Shown here piece by piece: positions 40,823-53,908 of a DNA stretch of 64,000 bases; positions within the stretch are counted from its first letter, which is position 1; each line of letters opens with the position of its first letter. The position numbers and the translations under genes were made by a program. The stretch spans positions 62,001 through 126,000 of the forward strand of contig CAUYLG010033123.1 in assembly GCA_963573385.1 (NCBI GenBank), written 5' to 3'. Under the pieces are notes generated by a model. That model saw nothing but the letters and a program-made list of their open reading frames with translations. It did no database searches and was not told the origin of the DNA. Source of the stretch: Cacajao melanocephalus. Its lineage: Eukaryota; Chordata; Mammalia; Primates; Pitheciidae.

Positions 40823-41749
40823 AGTGGGCATGAGTTTAAGCAGAAAAAGGATTTTCTGTGTGGTTTCAAAATATCTCTATCAATGTACTTCATAATTATA
40901 AAGGGAAAACAGTAAGTTTACAGTGGGGGATTCTGGCAGTCACCCTTAGCAGAGTGTAATACATATTTTTAAAATCTTTACTACGTTTTCCAATGCAGAA
41001 ATAATACTTGCCAGTTGTAGAAAAGAGAAACAATTTACCGGGATGTGACAGCAGGTGGCACGTCCCTCCAGATCTCTTTTGGTCTGACCTGCTGTACACA
41101 GTGACTTGGGACCCTTCTTGTTTGTTTGTTCCTTTTATGATTCAGCCATCAGCTTCATAGATAGTTGCTTCCCTTCTTCAAAACCTGACATCTCTAATTT
41201 ACAAGATTTTGATTAAGTTGTTGCCATTTCAGAGTATTGAGATGGGCCTCCTTAAAAGTAGAAGCACAAAAATGTAGCAAATGTATATTTTTGCAAGCTT
41301 AGCATTATCATTTTTTCCTGTTGTGATTTAAAATCTATAATGTTGTCTCTTCTGCTGTTAAGAGAGAGAAAAATGCAGGAAGGAGAAACTACAAAGTGTC
41401 TCCTGAGCATGCTTGTATTATGGTTTCCTTGAGCAGCGGGGTTTGGAGAGAGCTGTTTCCGGCAGCAGAGGCGGTGGCCCTGTCCCACCCTGGGTGCCCC
41501 AGGGCCCAATGAGTCTTTCTTGTTGTTGGAGCACTGCAGGCACTTGGGTGGGCACCAGGTACTGACAGCCCATGGACAGAGCAAGATGTGTGACCCACAC
41601 CTAGATTTGTGTCTGCAGCACACTCTGCATAGAAATGACGTTGACTAGGGAGGGCGGGAGTCGGAGGCAGAAGGCAGCAAAGACTCCTGGTGCCCCAGGT
41701 GCTGTGCTGGCAGAGCGCTGGTGAGAGAAATGGTGGCAGCCACCATCCA

Positions 41750-41975
41750 CTGAGTGATTCTTCTAGGCTGGGCACCCTGCTAAGCGCTTTTCATGTTCCA
41801 CCGTAGTGAGTCCCTAAACAGTCTCTGCGGTAGGTACCATACCGTCCTTCATTGAAAGATGTGTAAACTGAGGCTCAGAGAGGGCATCACTTGCTCAAGG
41901 TCACACAGCAAGGAGGTGGTGGAGCTGGGATGGGGATCTGGCTCCAGAGCCTTCCTTGTTAGCTCTATAACTCTG
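41750..41975 (-). repeat. MIR
   Basis: CACCCTGCTAAGCGCTTTTCATG through GAAAGATGTGTAAACTGAGGCTCAGAGAGGGC and AAGGTCACACAGCAAGG: antisense MIR. Confidence 0.8.
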
Positions 41976-42329
41976 AATTTGCGTGATGGAAACTCAGGCC
42001 GATGCCCCTTGGCAGCCGGGCAGCCAGCTCTCCTCACTTCTGCCCGGTTCTCTGCCGTGAGCACATTGGCGACACCTGCCCAATGTTTCTGCACACTCTG
42101 CTTTTAGATATGGAACCTGAAGGATTCTTCTGGCCATTTGGGATGTTTTTAAGTAAAAGCATGGTGAAAATGGCAGAAGATACAGCAGTGTGAGGGTAGT
42201 GGTGATAACAGGAAACAGTAATAATATATTTTTAATTTTTTATTCTTGACCTTTCCTGTGTTGCTGAGGGAATAGTAATGACAGAATTAAGTCATTAGGG
42301 CAGAGCAGTCTTCTAGTTATTTCTAACGT

Positions 42330-42580
42330 GCAGTAATGATGACAGCAATTGCCAGCGTTTGGGGGATCTGCCCTCTGTCCCACCCATGGTGCTTAGTGAG
42401 TACCGTGCCTACAGTGAGTGATTTAATCCTCCCAGTATCCCTGCAAGGAGACTCTGGTATTATCCCCATTTTAGAGTAGGCAGCTGAAGCCCAGAGAGTT
42501 TAAGTAACTTGCCCAGGGTCACACAGTTAATAGGAAGAAGAGCTGGGATTCAAATGCAAGTAGGTCTAGCACTTAGTCAC
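42330..42580 (-). repeat. MIR
   Basis: TTATCCCCATTTTAGAGTAGGCAGCTGAAGCCCAGAGAG and TAACTTGCCCAGGGTCACACAG: antisense MIR. Confidence 0.8.
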
Positions 42581-42884
42581 GGAAGTCCCATTCTCATCTC
42601 TTCTCTCTCCCCACAACTTCTCTGGTGAACCCCAGAGGCTCTTACAGAACTTAGACAGGTCACCTCTTTGTGAAGTGGTTCTCAGGCAGAATAGGGGCGG
42701 AACACAGGGCAGGGCCTTCCCCTGTAGCAGCTTGAATTTACTGCTTGGTGAAAATGAGGGGGGAGCAAATGATCTTTACTTCGGGTTTTCCTGTGTGTGC
42801 GGTGTGTGTGTTCATGCACACATCCCCCTACAATGATAATTCTGATGTCTCCATAATAACAATGGCACAAAAGCAACTATTTCT

Positions 42885-43085
42885 TGACCATCCGCTGCAG
42901 GCCTAGCCCCATCCAGGTGCCTCCTCGGAATCATCTTGCTCTGTCCTCTTGGTATCCCCAAGAGGATCTCCTGAGTTTCACCAAGCCCATTTCACTGATC
43001 AAGAACCTGAGACTCAAGGAGATTAAGCAACTTGCCCCAAAACCTATTTTTAGTTGGCAGAGAAGCTGAGATTCAAAGGCCACGT
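42885..43085 (-). repeat. MIR
   Basis: CCCATTTCACTGATCAAGAACCTGAGACTCAAGGAG and AAGCAACTTGCCCCAAAACC: antisense MIR. Confidence 0.7.
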
Positions 43086-43489
43086 GCCTCACCTCTGTGC
43101 TGATGCCAACAGGGACGGCTGAGTACAAAGTCACAGTGCCTTGAGAAGGTTTTGTCCACGTTTCTCTGACCCAAAATCCCGTGCGTTTTCCACTCCCAAG
43201 GTCAGCAAGCCATCGATCACTTCCATGCCAATGCCATTTCATTAGTGTGCCTGTACACGTGTTTGTACCTGTGTGGTTGCAGCCGGACTCTGCAAGAAGG
43301 GATAGTTAGCTAATGTTAAGAGTTGCTTAGTGCTGTCTGCCGAGGGGCAGAAAAGGGGGACCTATGGCCCAGATGATTCAATGTCTGTCACCCCCACATG
43401 AGAGCATGGGCCTAGCTCAACTTTTATAATTATTTAAGAATTGATGACTAAAGCTGTTTCTCAGCCAGAAAGTATTTTTGGGGGGGAAA

Positions 43490-43690
43490 CTAATAATAAT
43501 GACAACAGCAGCTACTTCTGACACATACCGTGTGCCAGGAGCGGTGGTGACATTCCCGGGTGGTGTTGCAGGGTAGGTAAAACCTGTCTTGTCGCTTTAT
43601 CACCCTGAGACTCGGTTTCCTCGTTTGTAAAGCTAGGGTAATAATATCTCTTGGAACATGGTAAAGATGTAGCCAGAGAATCTCTAGCAA
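43490..43690. repeat. Two short MIR pieces in opposite orientation
   Basis: TACCGTGTGCCAGGAGC reads antisense; GAGACTCGGTTTCCTCGTTTGTAAAGCTAGGGTAATAAT reads sense. Confidence 0.55.
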
Positions 43691-43734
43691 GCCCTTGATG
43701 CAGATAAAAGTATTTTTTTTTAAATTAGCTTTAA

Positions 43735-43905
43735 AATATTATTTCTGATTTTCAGTATAACCCTGTAAGGTAACCGCATGAGTCTTGCTTGAGGCTGAGA
43801 AAGTAGAAGTGACTTGCCCAAGGTCACTTGCCAGGCAGGGGCGGGCCACAGCTGCAGGCTTGGCTCTGTCCCCCAACACCAGGTCAGCGCAGTTTCCACA
43901 GTAGG
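43735..43905 (-). repeat. MIR fragment
   Basis: TATAACCCTGTAAGGTAACCGC and GTGACTTGCCCAAGGTCACTTG: antisense MIR. Confidence 0.7.
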
Positions 43906-44379
43906 GCCTGCCTCCTGGGTAGGGGACAGTCTTGCATTGTCCCTCTGGGGTGGGACAAACCCAAGCCTGATCCTGCCTGTCCCTCTCTGGCACTGCAGTC
44001 CAGGCCCCACATAGCCCCTGCTTTTGAGGACTCGTGGCAGCGCAGCAGCGTCTCCAGCACCTGGTTGCTTTGAGGCCTCAAAAATCCCCAGGCTTTTTTA
44101 GCAGGAGGTGGGATGACAAATTCCTTGTCCTTGCTGAGGTCCAGCTCAGATAACTGGGGTTTTCCTCCCCACCGGCACCTCTTGCTGGAGTGGATTTTTT
44201 TCTAATGAGCCATGCCCTTGGGACTGCCTGTCTCTGAGGTGCAGTGGCCACCTTTCACCCCTGGGCAGGGGTCCACAAGTCCTAAGCCTCAGAGTTGGCT
44301 CTTGCTTCCCTTCCTAGAGACTATAGAGGGGCGGTGCTTCCCAGGCTCCTGCAGATTCCAGTTTCTGTTAACAATACTA

Positions 44380-44515
44380 ATGATAGTACCACCTATATCC
44401 TAGGTACTATCTTGTCAAGACAAAATGAGCTAATGCATATAAAGCCCCTAGCCCAGTGCCTGGCACAGGATAAGCAACCAAAGAAAAAAATGGTAGCTGT
44501 AATTGTCTAAGTAAT
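44380..44515 (+). repeat. MIR 3' fragment
   Basis: GAGCTAATGCATATAAAGCCCCTAGCCCAGTGCCTGGCACAGGATAAGCA: sense MIR end. Confidence 0.7.
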
Positions 44516-45845
44516 TTGCTCATGGCAAGATTGATCTGCAGTGGCATCTGAGATGCTCAGATAACTGATGAATTGACATTGATGAACAGCTTTCCCAAGG
44601 AGCCAGAAGGTGATTTATTTCCCAAGAAACTGCCACAGGCTGAGTGACTGCCGTAGCCTCTGTCCACTACCCGCCCCCAGCTGTGCCACCTTCTCAATCC
44701 TTCCTTATGATACTCTCTTAGTTGGATTTTTGAAATGGCCTCTCTGAATCAGTGTGTAATCAATCGCAGGAGTTCAAGGTGCTTAGTCCTCCAGCCTGGT
44801 CTTTTTACCGCGGCCCTTGCTAGGGTGGTAATTGCTCCAAGGCAGGCCACCGCAAAAAGACTTAATTTCTCTGGGCAGGCCCATTAGAGCAGAGCTCACT
44901 TTCAGCTTGGCCACAGGAAATGGTGAGATCGTTCATTTGTGCGCTCAGGGTCCCTGTGACCCATTCTGTGCACAGAGAGAGGCTGCTGGCTGGGGCTGGC
45001 TATGGGCTGTCCTTCTCATCTCATTCCCAAGTGGCTGAGCAAAGGTCCTGGAATAGGGTAGGGGCTTGAAGAGCTGACTGGCTCCAGGAATGTCCTTAGT
45101 TGCCCTTCTGGCTTCACATGTAGCCATGCCAAATTAAATGCCTGCTCATGGGTGTGTGTGGTTTACTGAATCCGAGGTCAGCATGGTCCCCTCTTTCATA
45201 AGGGAAATGATTACCAGTGAGCACTTCCTCAGCCTCAGCTGTGGGATAGGGCACATGTGAAGGGCTTTGGGAGAGGTAGATGAATATATTAGGCAGTGCT
45301 TTGGGCACTTGACCATGCATACGGATTGCCAAGGGACCATTTCAAGTACCAATTATGATTCAGCAAATGTGGTTCTTATGGCCGCGTAACCACTGCAGAA
45401 CTTAGGGATGTGCAGAACCACGAGCTGTGCTCCCAGACACTGTGGGTGAGGAAGTGACAGGGCACAGCAGGGCCGGTATGTCTCTGCTCCATGATGTCTG
45501 CAGCCACAGCTGGAACACTCAACATCTGGGTGCTGGAATCATCTGGAAGCCTGTTCCCTCCTGTGCCTGGAAGTTGATGTTGGCTGTGGGCTGGAGGCCC
45601 CAGTTCTTCCTGCATGGGCCTCTCCCTGTCATCTTTCCACAGTGCTAGTTTGGGCTACTTCTAAGCATGGTGGTTTAGAGGGGATTTCTAGGGCATGGGT
45701 GCTGGGAGAGAGGTGGGTGGAGACTGTATTCTTTTGATGACACAGTCTCAGAAGACATGGAGTATTCCTCAGCTGGGCTGTCTTTAGAGCTGTCACAAGT
45801 CCATGCAGGTTCAAGGGGAGGGGGGACTAGGCCCTTCTTCCTGTG

Positions 45846-46276
45846 TGAGTGTCCTAGGACTGCTGTAGAAAATGGCCACAAACTGGGTGGCTTAAAACAA
45901 CAGAAATGTATTCGATCATGGAGCCAGAAGTCCAAAGTCAAGGTGGCAGCAGGATCACACTCATCCCTCCAACTGCCCTTCCAGTTTCTGGTGGTTCTTG
46001 GTGATCTTTGGCTCATGGCAGTGTCACTCCAGTCTCTGCCCCTGTCTTCCTGTGGTCTTCCCTGCATGTCTCTCGTGGCTCAAGTCTCCCTCTTCGTTCT
46101 CTTATAAGGACAGAAGTCATTGAATTTAGAATCCTCCCTAAATCCAAGATGATCTCTTCTTGAGATCCTTAATGATACCTGCAAAGACCTCATTTCCAAA
46201 TAAGGTCTCACATGCACAGGTACTGAGGGGTTAGAACTTGGACATATTTTTGGGGGAACACAATTTGACCTACTCT
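45846..46276 (-). mobile_element. MLT-type (ERVL-MaLR) LTR
   Basis: GACTGCTGTAGAAAATGGCCACAAACTGGGTGGCTTAAAACAACAGAAATGTATT and TAAGGTCTCACATGCACAGGTACTG: antisense LTR, no internal region. Confidence 0.75.
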
Positions 46277-46422
46277 TTATGATGGGGTGACAGGGTCCCA
46301 GGGAGCACATGAAACTCGGAATATTGCTGTGGCCATTTTTGGAAAAATATAGCCTGCCTCAGTAGATTTGGGATGGAGCCTGAGATTTTGCATTTCTCAC
46401 TGGCTCCTGGGTTTTGCTGTTA

Positions 46423-46540
46423 GTACACATCTTAGTCCATTTTAGCAGCTCTAACAGAGTACCTAAGATTGGGAAGTTTATAATGAACATAAATTTATTA
46501 GCTCACAGTTTTAGCGATGGGAGAGAGAGAAAGAGAGAGA

Positions 46541-46584
<44 letters not shown>

Positions 46585-46727
46585 ATGAGAGAGAGAAAGT
46601 GAGTGAGGGAGAAAGAGAGAAAGGTGGAAAGGTGGAGTCCCTGTGGCCAGATCACCTTTGAAGGGTTTCATCTCTTCATACTGCCTGAGTTTTAGTGGAG
46701 GACACACATTCAAAGCACAGCACTGTT
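46423..46727 (-). mobile_element. MST/MLT-type LTR fragment containing a microsatellite
   Basis: ATCTTAGTCCATTTTAGCAGCTCTAACAGAGTACC starts an antisense LTR. Its purine-rich middle is expanded by the GA/GT tract at 46519-46625. Confidence 0.6.
46519..46625 (+). repeat. Compound microsatellite GA...(GT)20...GA
   Basis: An uninterrupted (GT)20 lies at 46543-46582, with GAGA-rich arms on both sides. Confidence 0.95.
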
Positions 46728-46844
46728 GGTCCATGGACAACACATGGGGTCCTGCTTTCAAATTGCTGACAGTCTAGTGAGGAAGAAGGAGGAGGAAATA
46801 GCAACCTGTAATAAAGTCAGACCTGTAAGAAGTACCATGCTTTT

Positions 46845-47045
46845 ATTGGATAACAATTAACATTTACAATATACAGGGAGTATTCTGGGCAGTTGGTGTA
46901 TATCAGTCCTTTTACCCTCACAGCAGCCCTATGGTACGGGTGCTTATCCCTTGCTTACCGACGTGAGGCTCAGAGAGGTTAAATGACTTACCCAAGGTGA
47001 CACAGCCAGGACATGGTGGAGCCAGGCAGGCTGCTTCTGCGTCTC
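46845..47045 (-). repeat. MIR
   Basis: CCGACGTGAGGCTCAGAGAGGTTAAATGACTTACCCAAGGTGACACAGCC: antisense MIR. Confidence 0.8.
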
Positions 47046-47164
47046 TGTGGCCACTACACGGCCCTTCCTGTGCTGGGACCTCAGGTGGGAGCAGTCAGTC
47101 CAGATGACGGGGGCTGGTTGTGGCTGCAGAGAGGACGTGGATCTCGAGCTGGCCTTCTCTTGCT

Positions 47165-47560
47165 TAGCAGGTTCTTGCTGAGCCTCTGTATCTGCCTGAC
47201 ATGCAAGCACGAGCCAGAAAACACATGATTTTTACCCTCGTGAAGAGCGTGGTCTGGTCGGGGCATTGAACGTGGAAGATTATTGCCAGGCAGAGAAATG
47301 AAGGAAGAGCTCTTCCAGGAAGAATTAGCAGGAGGACAGACATAGAGGCATGGGGGTCAGGGACGGGCAGGTCGGCTGAGAGGGACCAAGGGCTAACAGA
47401 GAGGAGAGGTGGGGAGGGAGGGGGAAGGGATCGGGAAGGAGACATAGTTCCAACAGCTTCTCCAAGACCTTGCAACTGGCTCGATGAGCCTAGGGATGCA
47501 CGTGGCACTGGAGTGAGGGAGAGGATTAATTCCAAAGTCAAGGAGCTGTGAGTTAAGGCA
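47165..47560 (-). mobile_element. L2 LINE fragment
   Basis: Degraded antisense L2: CACATGATTTTTACCCTCGTGAAG then AGGAAGAGCTCTTCCAGGAAG. Boundaries approximate. Confidence 0.5.
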
Positions 47561-47794
47561 GGTGGGAGGAGGCCAGAGCTTTCAGAGTTTGGGATGTCCG
47601 GAGAGCTGAGTGGTGCTGCGCATAGAGCTTTTGGCCCAAACCCTTTGAGAAACGCTTTGGGCCAAACCCTTTGTTTGTTTTTAGTTTTATTTTTCCAGCT
47701 ACTAAAGTAAAAAGTTGAATACATAATACACACACAAACACAAGCAGAAAGTAGAAGGATCCAGACATCCTGCCTTTTAAAGCCAGCCTTTATT

Positions 47795-48400
47795 ATCATC
47801 ATTTGTTTGTTTGAGATATAATTCATATGCTATAAAAGTCACTCTTTTAAAGTGTACAAATCAGCAGTTTTAGTATATTCACAGGGCTGTGCAAGCATTA
47901 CTGCTATCTAATTTCAGAAGGTTTTTATCACCCCCGAAAAACTCTCTGTGCTCATGAAGTCACCACGCCCCATTCCTCCCTCCCTTTACTCCCTGAAAAC
48001 TACTAATCTGCTTTCTGTCTCTCTCAATATGCCTATTTTGGGGATTTCATATCAATGAATCATAGACCGTGTGGTCTTTGTGTCTGCCTTCTTTTACTTA
48101 GCATAATGTTGTAGCATGTACCAGGAAATTCCTTCTTATGACTGAATAGTATTCTGTTGTCTGGCGATATTGCATTTTGTTTATCCATTCATCAGTTGAT
48201 GGACATTTGGGTTGTTTCTGTCTGTTGGCATCTTTGTGTAGTTCCTGTCATTCTTTTCTCTGTAGTCTTTGACATGCTTTCTATCATATACGTTGTTTTG
48301 CATTTCACATTCTCACCTGCATTTTCCCACGTAAATAAAAACTCACAAGTACAACTTATAATAGTTGCATAATCATATTGCATCTTGGGGCTAAATTATA
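47795..48400 (-). mobile_element. L1M 3'UTR and ORF2-end fragment
   Basis: TTTTAAAGTGTACAAATCAGCAGTTTTAGTATATTCACAG, CTTTTACTTAGCATAATGTT and GTTTATCCATTCATCAGTTGATGGACATTTGG, in antisense order. Confidence 0.88.
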
Positions 48401-48764
48401 ATTTACCTAACCGTTCCCTTGAAGTCAGGCATTTCGCCGTTTCTAATTGAAATCAGGTTTTAAAAGAAGCAGCAAGTAAGAGAAACCTCAGAGGAACTTT
48501 CCAGAGGAGATTAAACCGCCTCCAAGCCTATCTATGCTAGCAGGCTTCAGTGCCCAGTGTGGGGCAGAAATGATGTATCCCAAATTACTAAGAGGCATGG
48601 AATGGACCAGGTGAGATAAAGAAGATTCTTCTCCAGCGTGGCACAGCACGTCTGCCGAGGGCCTAGACCCAGTCTTCCCCAGACCCCCCGACATCGAGGG
48701 AGATGTTAGAGAAGGCTTGGGAGATGATGATGGCCTGTGCGATGGCTCGTCTCCTCACAGTGTT

Positions 48765-48960
48765 TTCATTTATTGTTGGAATTTTTTTTTCTTTCTACTT
48801 TTGACAGTATGGTCTTTGTATACAATTTGGAGAAGTGCAGAAAATGTATAAAGAGCTTGAAATTAAAATTGCCTGGAATTGATCACTTGGAGGCAACACC
48901 TATGAACATTTGGCATATTTCTTCCCAGTCCCTTGAACACAGTTAAAGACCACATGTCTT
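48765..48960 (-). mobile_element. L1M-like 3' fragment
   Basis: TTTGGAGAAGTGCAGAAAATGTATAAAGA and ACACCTATGAACATTTGGCATATTTCTTCCCAG resemble antisense L1M 3'UTR. The following Alu interrupts it. Confidence 0.5.
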
Positions 48961-48962
48961 TA

Positions 48963-49273
<311 letters not shown>

Positions 49274-49501
49274 AACATTAGGAAACCTGAATTCAAAAGT
49301 AAAGCATGTTCACTGCAGAAGACAGAGAAAAGTCTATACTTAGGGAAAGCTAGTGCAACCATTTTGTTGTGTAACCTTTCAGTGTGTTATGCCTATAAGG
49401 AATATAATATGGATAAAAATATTTCAGCAAAACTGGGATCAGACTATTTTCTTTCCCCCACCTTCCATAACATTTTAGCATTATCCTGCCAGAGGTGTGC
49501 C

Positions 49502-49564
49502 ATATATATATATATATATATACACACACATACTCACACACACACACACACACACAGACACACA
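49502..49564 (+). repeat. (AT)n(AC)n microsatellite
   Basis: About ten AT units run straight into an interrupted CA tract. Confidence 0.95.
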
Positions 49565-50288
49565 AAACATTCAGATCCTTCATGTCAGAAAGACCTTTGC
49601 AAAATATTAAGTGAAAACAAGCAAGTTACAGCATATGATTATGTAATCCCATTTTTGTTTTTTTAAAAAGAGGAATATATTTATTGATACATACTTGTAT
49701 AGGTGAAGAGAATCCCTGAGAAAATGCCTGAGAAACTGATTGTGGGGCCTTAGATTTCAGGAACACAGATGTGTTTAAGAGAAAGGGGTTTCAGAGGGGA
49801 GATTTTTATAGCTTGTATATACCCCCCTTTTTTACTATTTGACTATTTGTACTATGTAATTATATCAGTTTTGTCAGTTTTTAGAAGTTTAATTGGAAAA
49901 AATAATTACATGTGATTAAATATTATACAATGTCATTTTTAATGGCAATAAAATAATTACTGTATGGATATACCATGCAGCATTTGACTAACCACTAAGT
50001 CTTAGGCATTTTGGAGGGGGTCCAAATTCTTTTTGTAAATTTAAGTTTTATATAACCACGGTTATTTGGTTGGGGTTAATTCCTAGAAGGGAAATTGCAA
50101 AAGCTTTTGCACCATTTTGTCAAATGCTTCTTAGCAAGTTTTTTTATTTTTCTATTTTTATTTTTATTTTTTCCCTTGTGAAGAATGCTTTCTAATATTT
50201 CTTAGCAAGTTTCAACCAAGTTGTGCTCCAGCTGGTAAAGTGCCAGATGCCCCACTAGCCCTTCGTCACCTAGATGGGGTAGGGGGAT

Positions 50289-50650
50289 TGATACAATTTG
50301 GCTGTTTCCCCACCCACATCCCATCTTGAATTATACTCCCATAATGCCCACATGCTGTGGGAGGGACCCAGTGGGAGATAATTGAATCATGGGAGCGGTT
50401 TCCCCCATACTGTCCTTGTGGTAGTGAATAAGTCTCATGAGATCTGATGATTTTATAAGGGGTTTCCCCTTTTGCTTGGCTCTCATTTCTCTCTTGCCTG
50501 CCGCCATATAAGACATGCCTTTTACCTTCCTCCATGATTGTGAGGCCTCCCCAGTCACATGAAACTTTGAGTCCATTAAACCTTTTTTTCTTTATAAATT
50601 ACCCAGTCTTGGGTATGTCTTTACCAGCAGCATGAAAATGGGCTAGTATA
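50289..50650 (+). mobile_element. Solo MST/THE1-type LTR with 5-bp TSD
   Basis: TGATACAATTTGGCTGTTTCC to GAAAATGGGCTAGTATA in sense order. GGGAT at 50284-50288 and 50651-50655 is an exact 5-bp target duplication. No internal retroviral sequence. Confidence 0.93.
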
Positions 50651-50718
50651 GGGATCTTTTGGTGTTCTGTTTTATTTGGCTATTCATGAATACCCACCAT
50701 GTTTTTGTTACCATAAAT

Positions 50719-51215
50719 ATGGTAGGCAGAATAATGGGCCCTCCAAAATGTCTACATCCAAATCCTCAGAACCTATGACTATGTTAGGTTACATGGGAGA
50801 GGGAATAAAAGTTCCTATTCAGTTGGCCTTGAGGTAGGAAGATGATCCTGGATTATCCTGGTGGGTCCTATGTCATCACAAGGGTTGTTAAAGTAGAGAT
50901 GAGAATCAGAAGGAGGGAACTAGAGAGGTGGCTATGTGAGAATGCCCTTTTGGCCTGAGGATGTTGGCTTTGAAGATCGAGGAAGGAGCCATCAATATAG
51001 GAATGTAGGAGGCCTCTAGTAGTTTGGAAAGGGCAAAGAATTGGATAGTCTCCCAGACTCTCCAAAAAGGAACTCAGTTCTGCTGACATCTTGATTTTAG
51101 CCCAGTGAGATCTATATTGGACTTCTGACCTAAGAACTGTAAGATAATAAATTTGTGTTGTTTTAAACCATTGAGTTTGTGATGACTGGTCCCAGCAGTG
51201 TAGAATACTCATATA
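50719..51215 (+). mobile_element. MLT1-type LTR
   Basis: GGCAGAATAATGGGCCCTCCAAAATGTC, TATCCTGGTGGGTCCTATGTCATCACAAGG and AACTGTAAGATAATAAATTTGTGTTGTTTTAA: sense LTR. Confidence 0.82.
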
Positions 51216-51479
51216 ATGTATACAATATCACCAATACCTATTATAGGTTTTCCCCTTGGGAGGCACGTGGCTCTTGTCTAACATTCTTCCATCGTCTGGT
51301 GCTGGTCTCAGTGGTACTGCTTCTTCTTGGTAGGAATTGGAGGATTCCAGTGTATTTGGAAGAGGCAGGTCAATTTCCTTATTTATGACGGTGAAGCACA
51401 GAAATGGACACACACTCTAGTCTCTGACGTCTGATGCTCCCCATAAAGGACTGGACCTAGATTTCTGTTTGTTTGTTTT

Positions 51480-52640
51480 TTATTTTGTTTTGTTTAAGTC
51501 ATTTTATTTTGAAATAATTTCAAGAATACTGCAAAGAATTCCTGTATACTCTTGTATTTATGCGTTTTGCGTTGCTCTAAAGGAATACCCAAACCTGGGT
51601 AATTTATAAAGAAGAGAGGTTTGTTAGGCTCACAGTTCTGCAGGCTGTTTCAGCATCTGCTTTAGATGAGGACCTCAGGAAGCTTCCACTCATGGCAAAA
51701 GGCAAAGGAGAGCAGGCTTGTCACATGGTAAGAGAGGGAGCAAGAGAGAGAGCAGGGCGGTCCCAGACTCTTTTCGACAACTAGATCTCCTGGTAACTCA
51801 TTACCGTGGAGAGGGCACCAAGCCATTCATGAGTGATCCGCCTCATGACCCGGACACCTCCCACTAGGCCCACCTGCAACACTGGGAATCACATGAGATT
51901 TGTAGGGGACGAATATCCAAATCATATCAGCCCTTCACCTAGATTCATAAGTTTTTTGTGTTTTACCACATTTGCTTTATCTTTCTATTTTTCTCTTCTA
52001 CCCTCTAAAGCATCGGAATTGTTTATCTCATGCCTCTTTATTCCTAAACACGTCAGTATTTTTTTCTCTAAGAACAAGGACATTCACTTAATTTAATCAC
52101 AGAACAATGATCACAGTCAGGAAATTCAGCATCACTACAATGCTATTATCCTATCTACGCAGTCCCGGTGTTTGCCATTTGTCCCAGTGATGTCCTCCTA
52201 TAGCAGTTCTTTCTGCTCCCAGTCCAGGAGGCATCACATGTTGTGTTTGGTTTTTTATGATTGTTTAGTTTCATTTAATTTGGAACAGTTCCTCAGCCTT
52301 TCTTTATCTTCCTATGACATTGATGTTTTTGAAAAATTCTGGCTCATTATTTTGTAGGAAAGTCTTTCTATGTGGGATGTCTGTTGGTTCCTATGATTGG
52401 ATCAGGTTATACATTTTGGCAGGATCATGCTAGCCTTGATGCCAGGTCCTTGGTGGGTCCTGTGATGTCAGTTTGCCCCATTGTTAGTGAGGGCAACCCT
52501 GATTACTTGGGTAAGTCATGTCTGCCAGGTTTCTGTACTGTTTTTCCTTTTATAATGAATAACTTATTTGCAGGTGGTGTTTTGAGACTGTAAATATTCT
52601 GTTCTGTGTCAAACTTTTACCTACTAGTTTTGCCTGATTC
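51480..52640 (-). mobile_element. L1ME-type 3' fragment interrupted by an LTR
   Basis: TTTTGAAATAATTTCAAGAATACTGCAAAGAATTCCTGTATA precedes the LTR at 51553-51929; ATGCTATTATCCTATCTACGCAG, GAAAAATTCTGGCTCATTATTTTGTAGGAAAGTC and GGATCAGGTTATACATTTTGGCAGGA follow. One antisense element. Confidence 0.78.
51553..51929 (-). mobile_element. ERVL-MaLR LTR nested in the L1ME
   Basis: Antisense LTR of the same kind as 35724-36102, from TGTATTTATGCG to ATCATATCA. It splits the L1ME; target duplication degraded. Confidence 0.85.
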
Positions 52641-53908
52641 TGTTGTTTTGCAAAATTTTTGAAAACTCACTTGGTATTTTACTGTAGAGAGGAGCTTTGT
52701 CCTCTTATTTATTTATTTAATATAAATATGGATTCATGCAGTCTTACTTCATTTGTTAGTATTGGCATTATCTACTTTGATGCTCAGAGTGTCCCAGATT
52801 TGAGTATGGCAGAACCTTCAGTCTGGCTTCTGTGTCTATTTGACATGCATCTGTCATTCTTAGAGAATTTCCCTACTTTCTGGCTCAAGAAGATGGTTCA
52901 GGCTCATCCTGTACTTTTCCTGCCCAGCCTTGGAACCAGCCATTGTCCACTAGACCATGATTTCTCTCAGTGGGGAATAGATTTAGATAACAAGATCTGG
53001 GGGCTAGATGGGCTTGTCGCTGCTGAGGTGTCATTACTTATAGGCCTTTTAGTGGACAAAGCTAGGAAATGTACATGCCTGCATTTGTATGCACAGTCAC
53101 CCCTTAAACAGTGCAGGGCTTAGAGGTACCAATCCTCCCACACAGTTGAAATTCACATATAACTTTTGATTCTCCAAAAACTTAACTACCAATAGCCTAC
53201 TATTGACCTGAAGCCTTAGCAATAAACAGTCAGTTAACACATATTTTGTATGTTATATATTTATATACCATATTCTTAAAATAAAGTAAGCTAGCAAAAG
53301 AAAATGTTACTAAGACAATCATAAGGAAGAGAAAATACATTTGTTGTACCTTACCGAATTTATTGATTTCGTAAGTTTACGTCATCTGTTTACAAGATGA
53401 ATTGTCTGTCTGAAATGGTGGCCAAGTGCAGATGCAGACCTCATCTATGGCACACGTTAAGAAATTCAACTTTTTCTTATAATGTTATGACTTTCTTTGC
53501 TTCTTGGGAACACTTCCAGCATCACTAGTGGCACTTCATAGCAGTCCCGTGGTGTTATTCACGCTTTATGGTATTGCATGAAATATGTTGAAAAATAGAC
53601 AAGAGTCATGAGAGACCACTTTTTACTGTGGTATGCAATTTACCATAGAAACAAACTGCTCACACAGAGATGATGAGCAGCACACAGTGTTTTAAGCCGA
53701 TTCTTTCAAAATTTGAGTGCACTGAACTAGCAACGAAGGTAGCTATGAAGTTATTACAGTAGTACCATGTGAACTACTGTAAATTTTATGCAGTTATGAT
53801 TTAATACCACATCTTTATGTTTGCTTATATTTCTCTTGACTGTGAATGGTGCCATGTCTTATCTGCAAGTGTTTGTATATGTAAGTTTTGGTAAGTTTCA
53901 ACTTTTTT

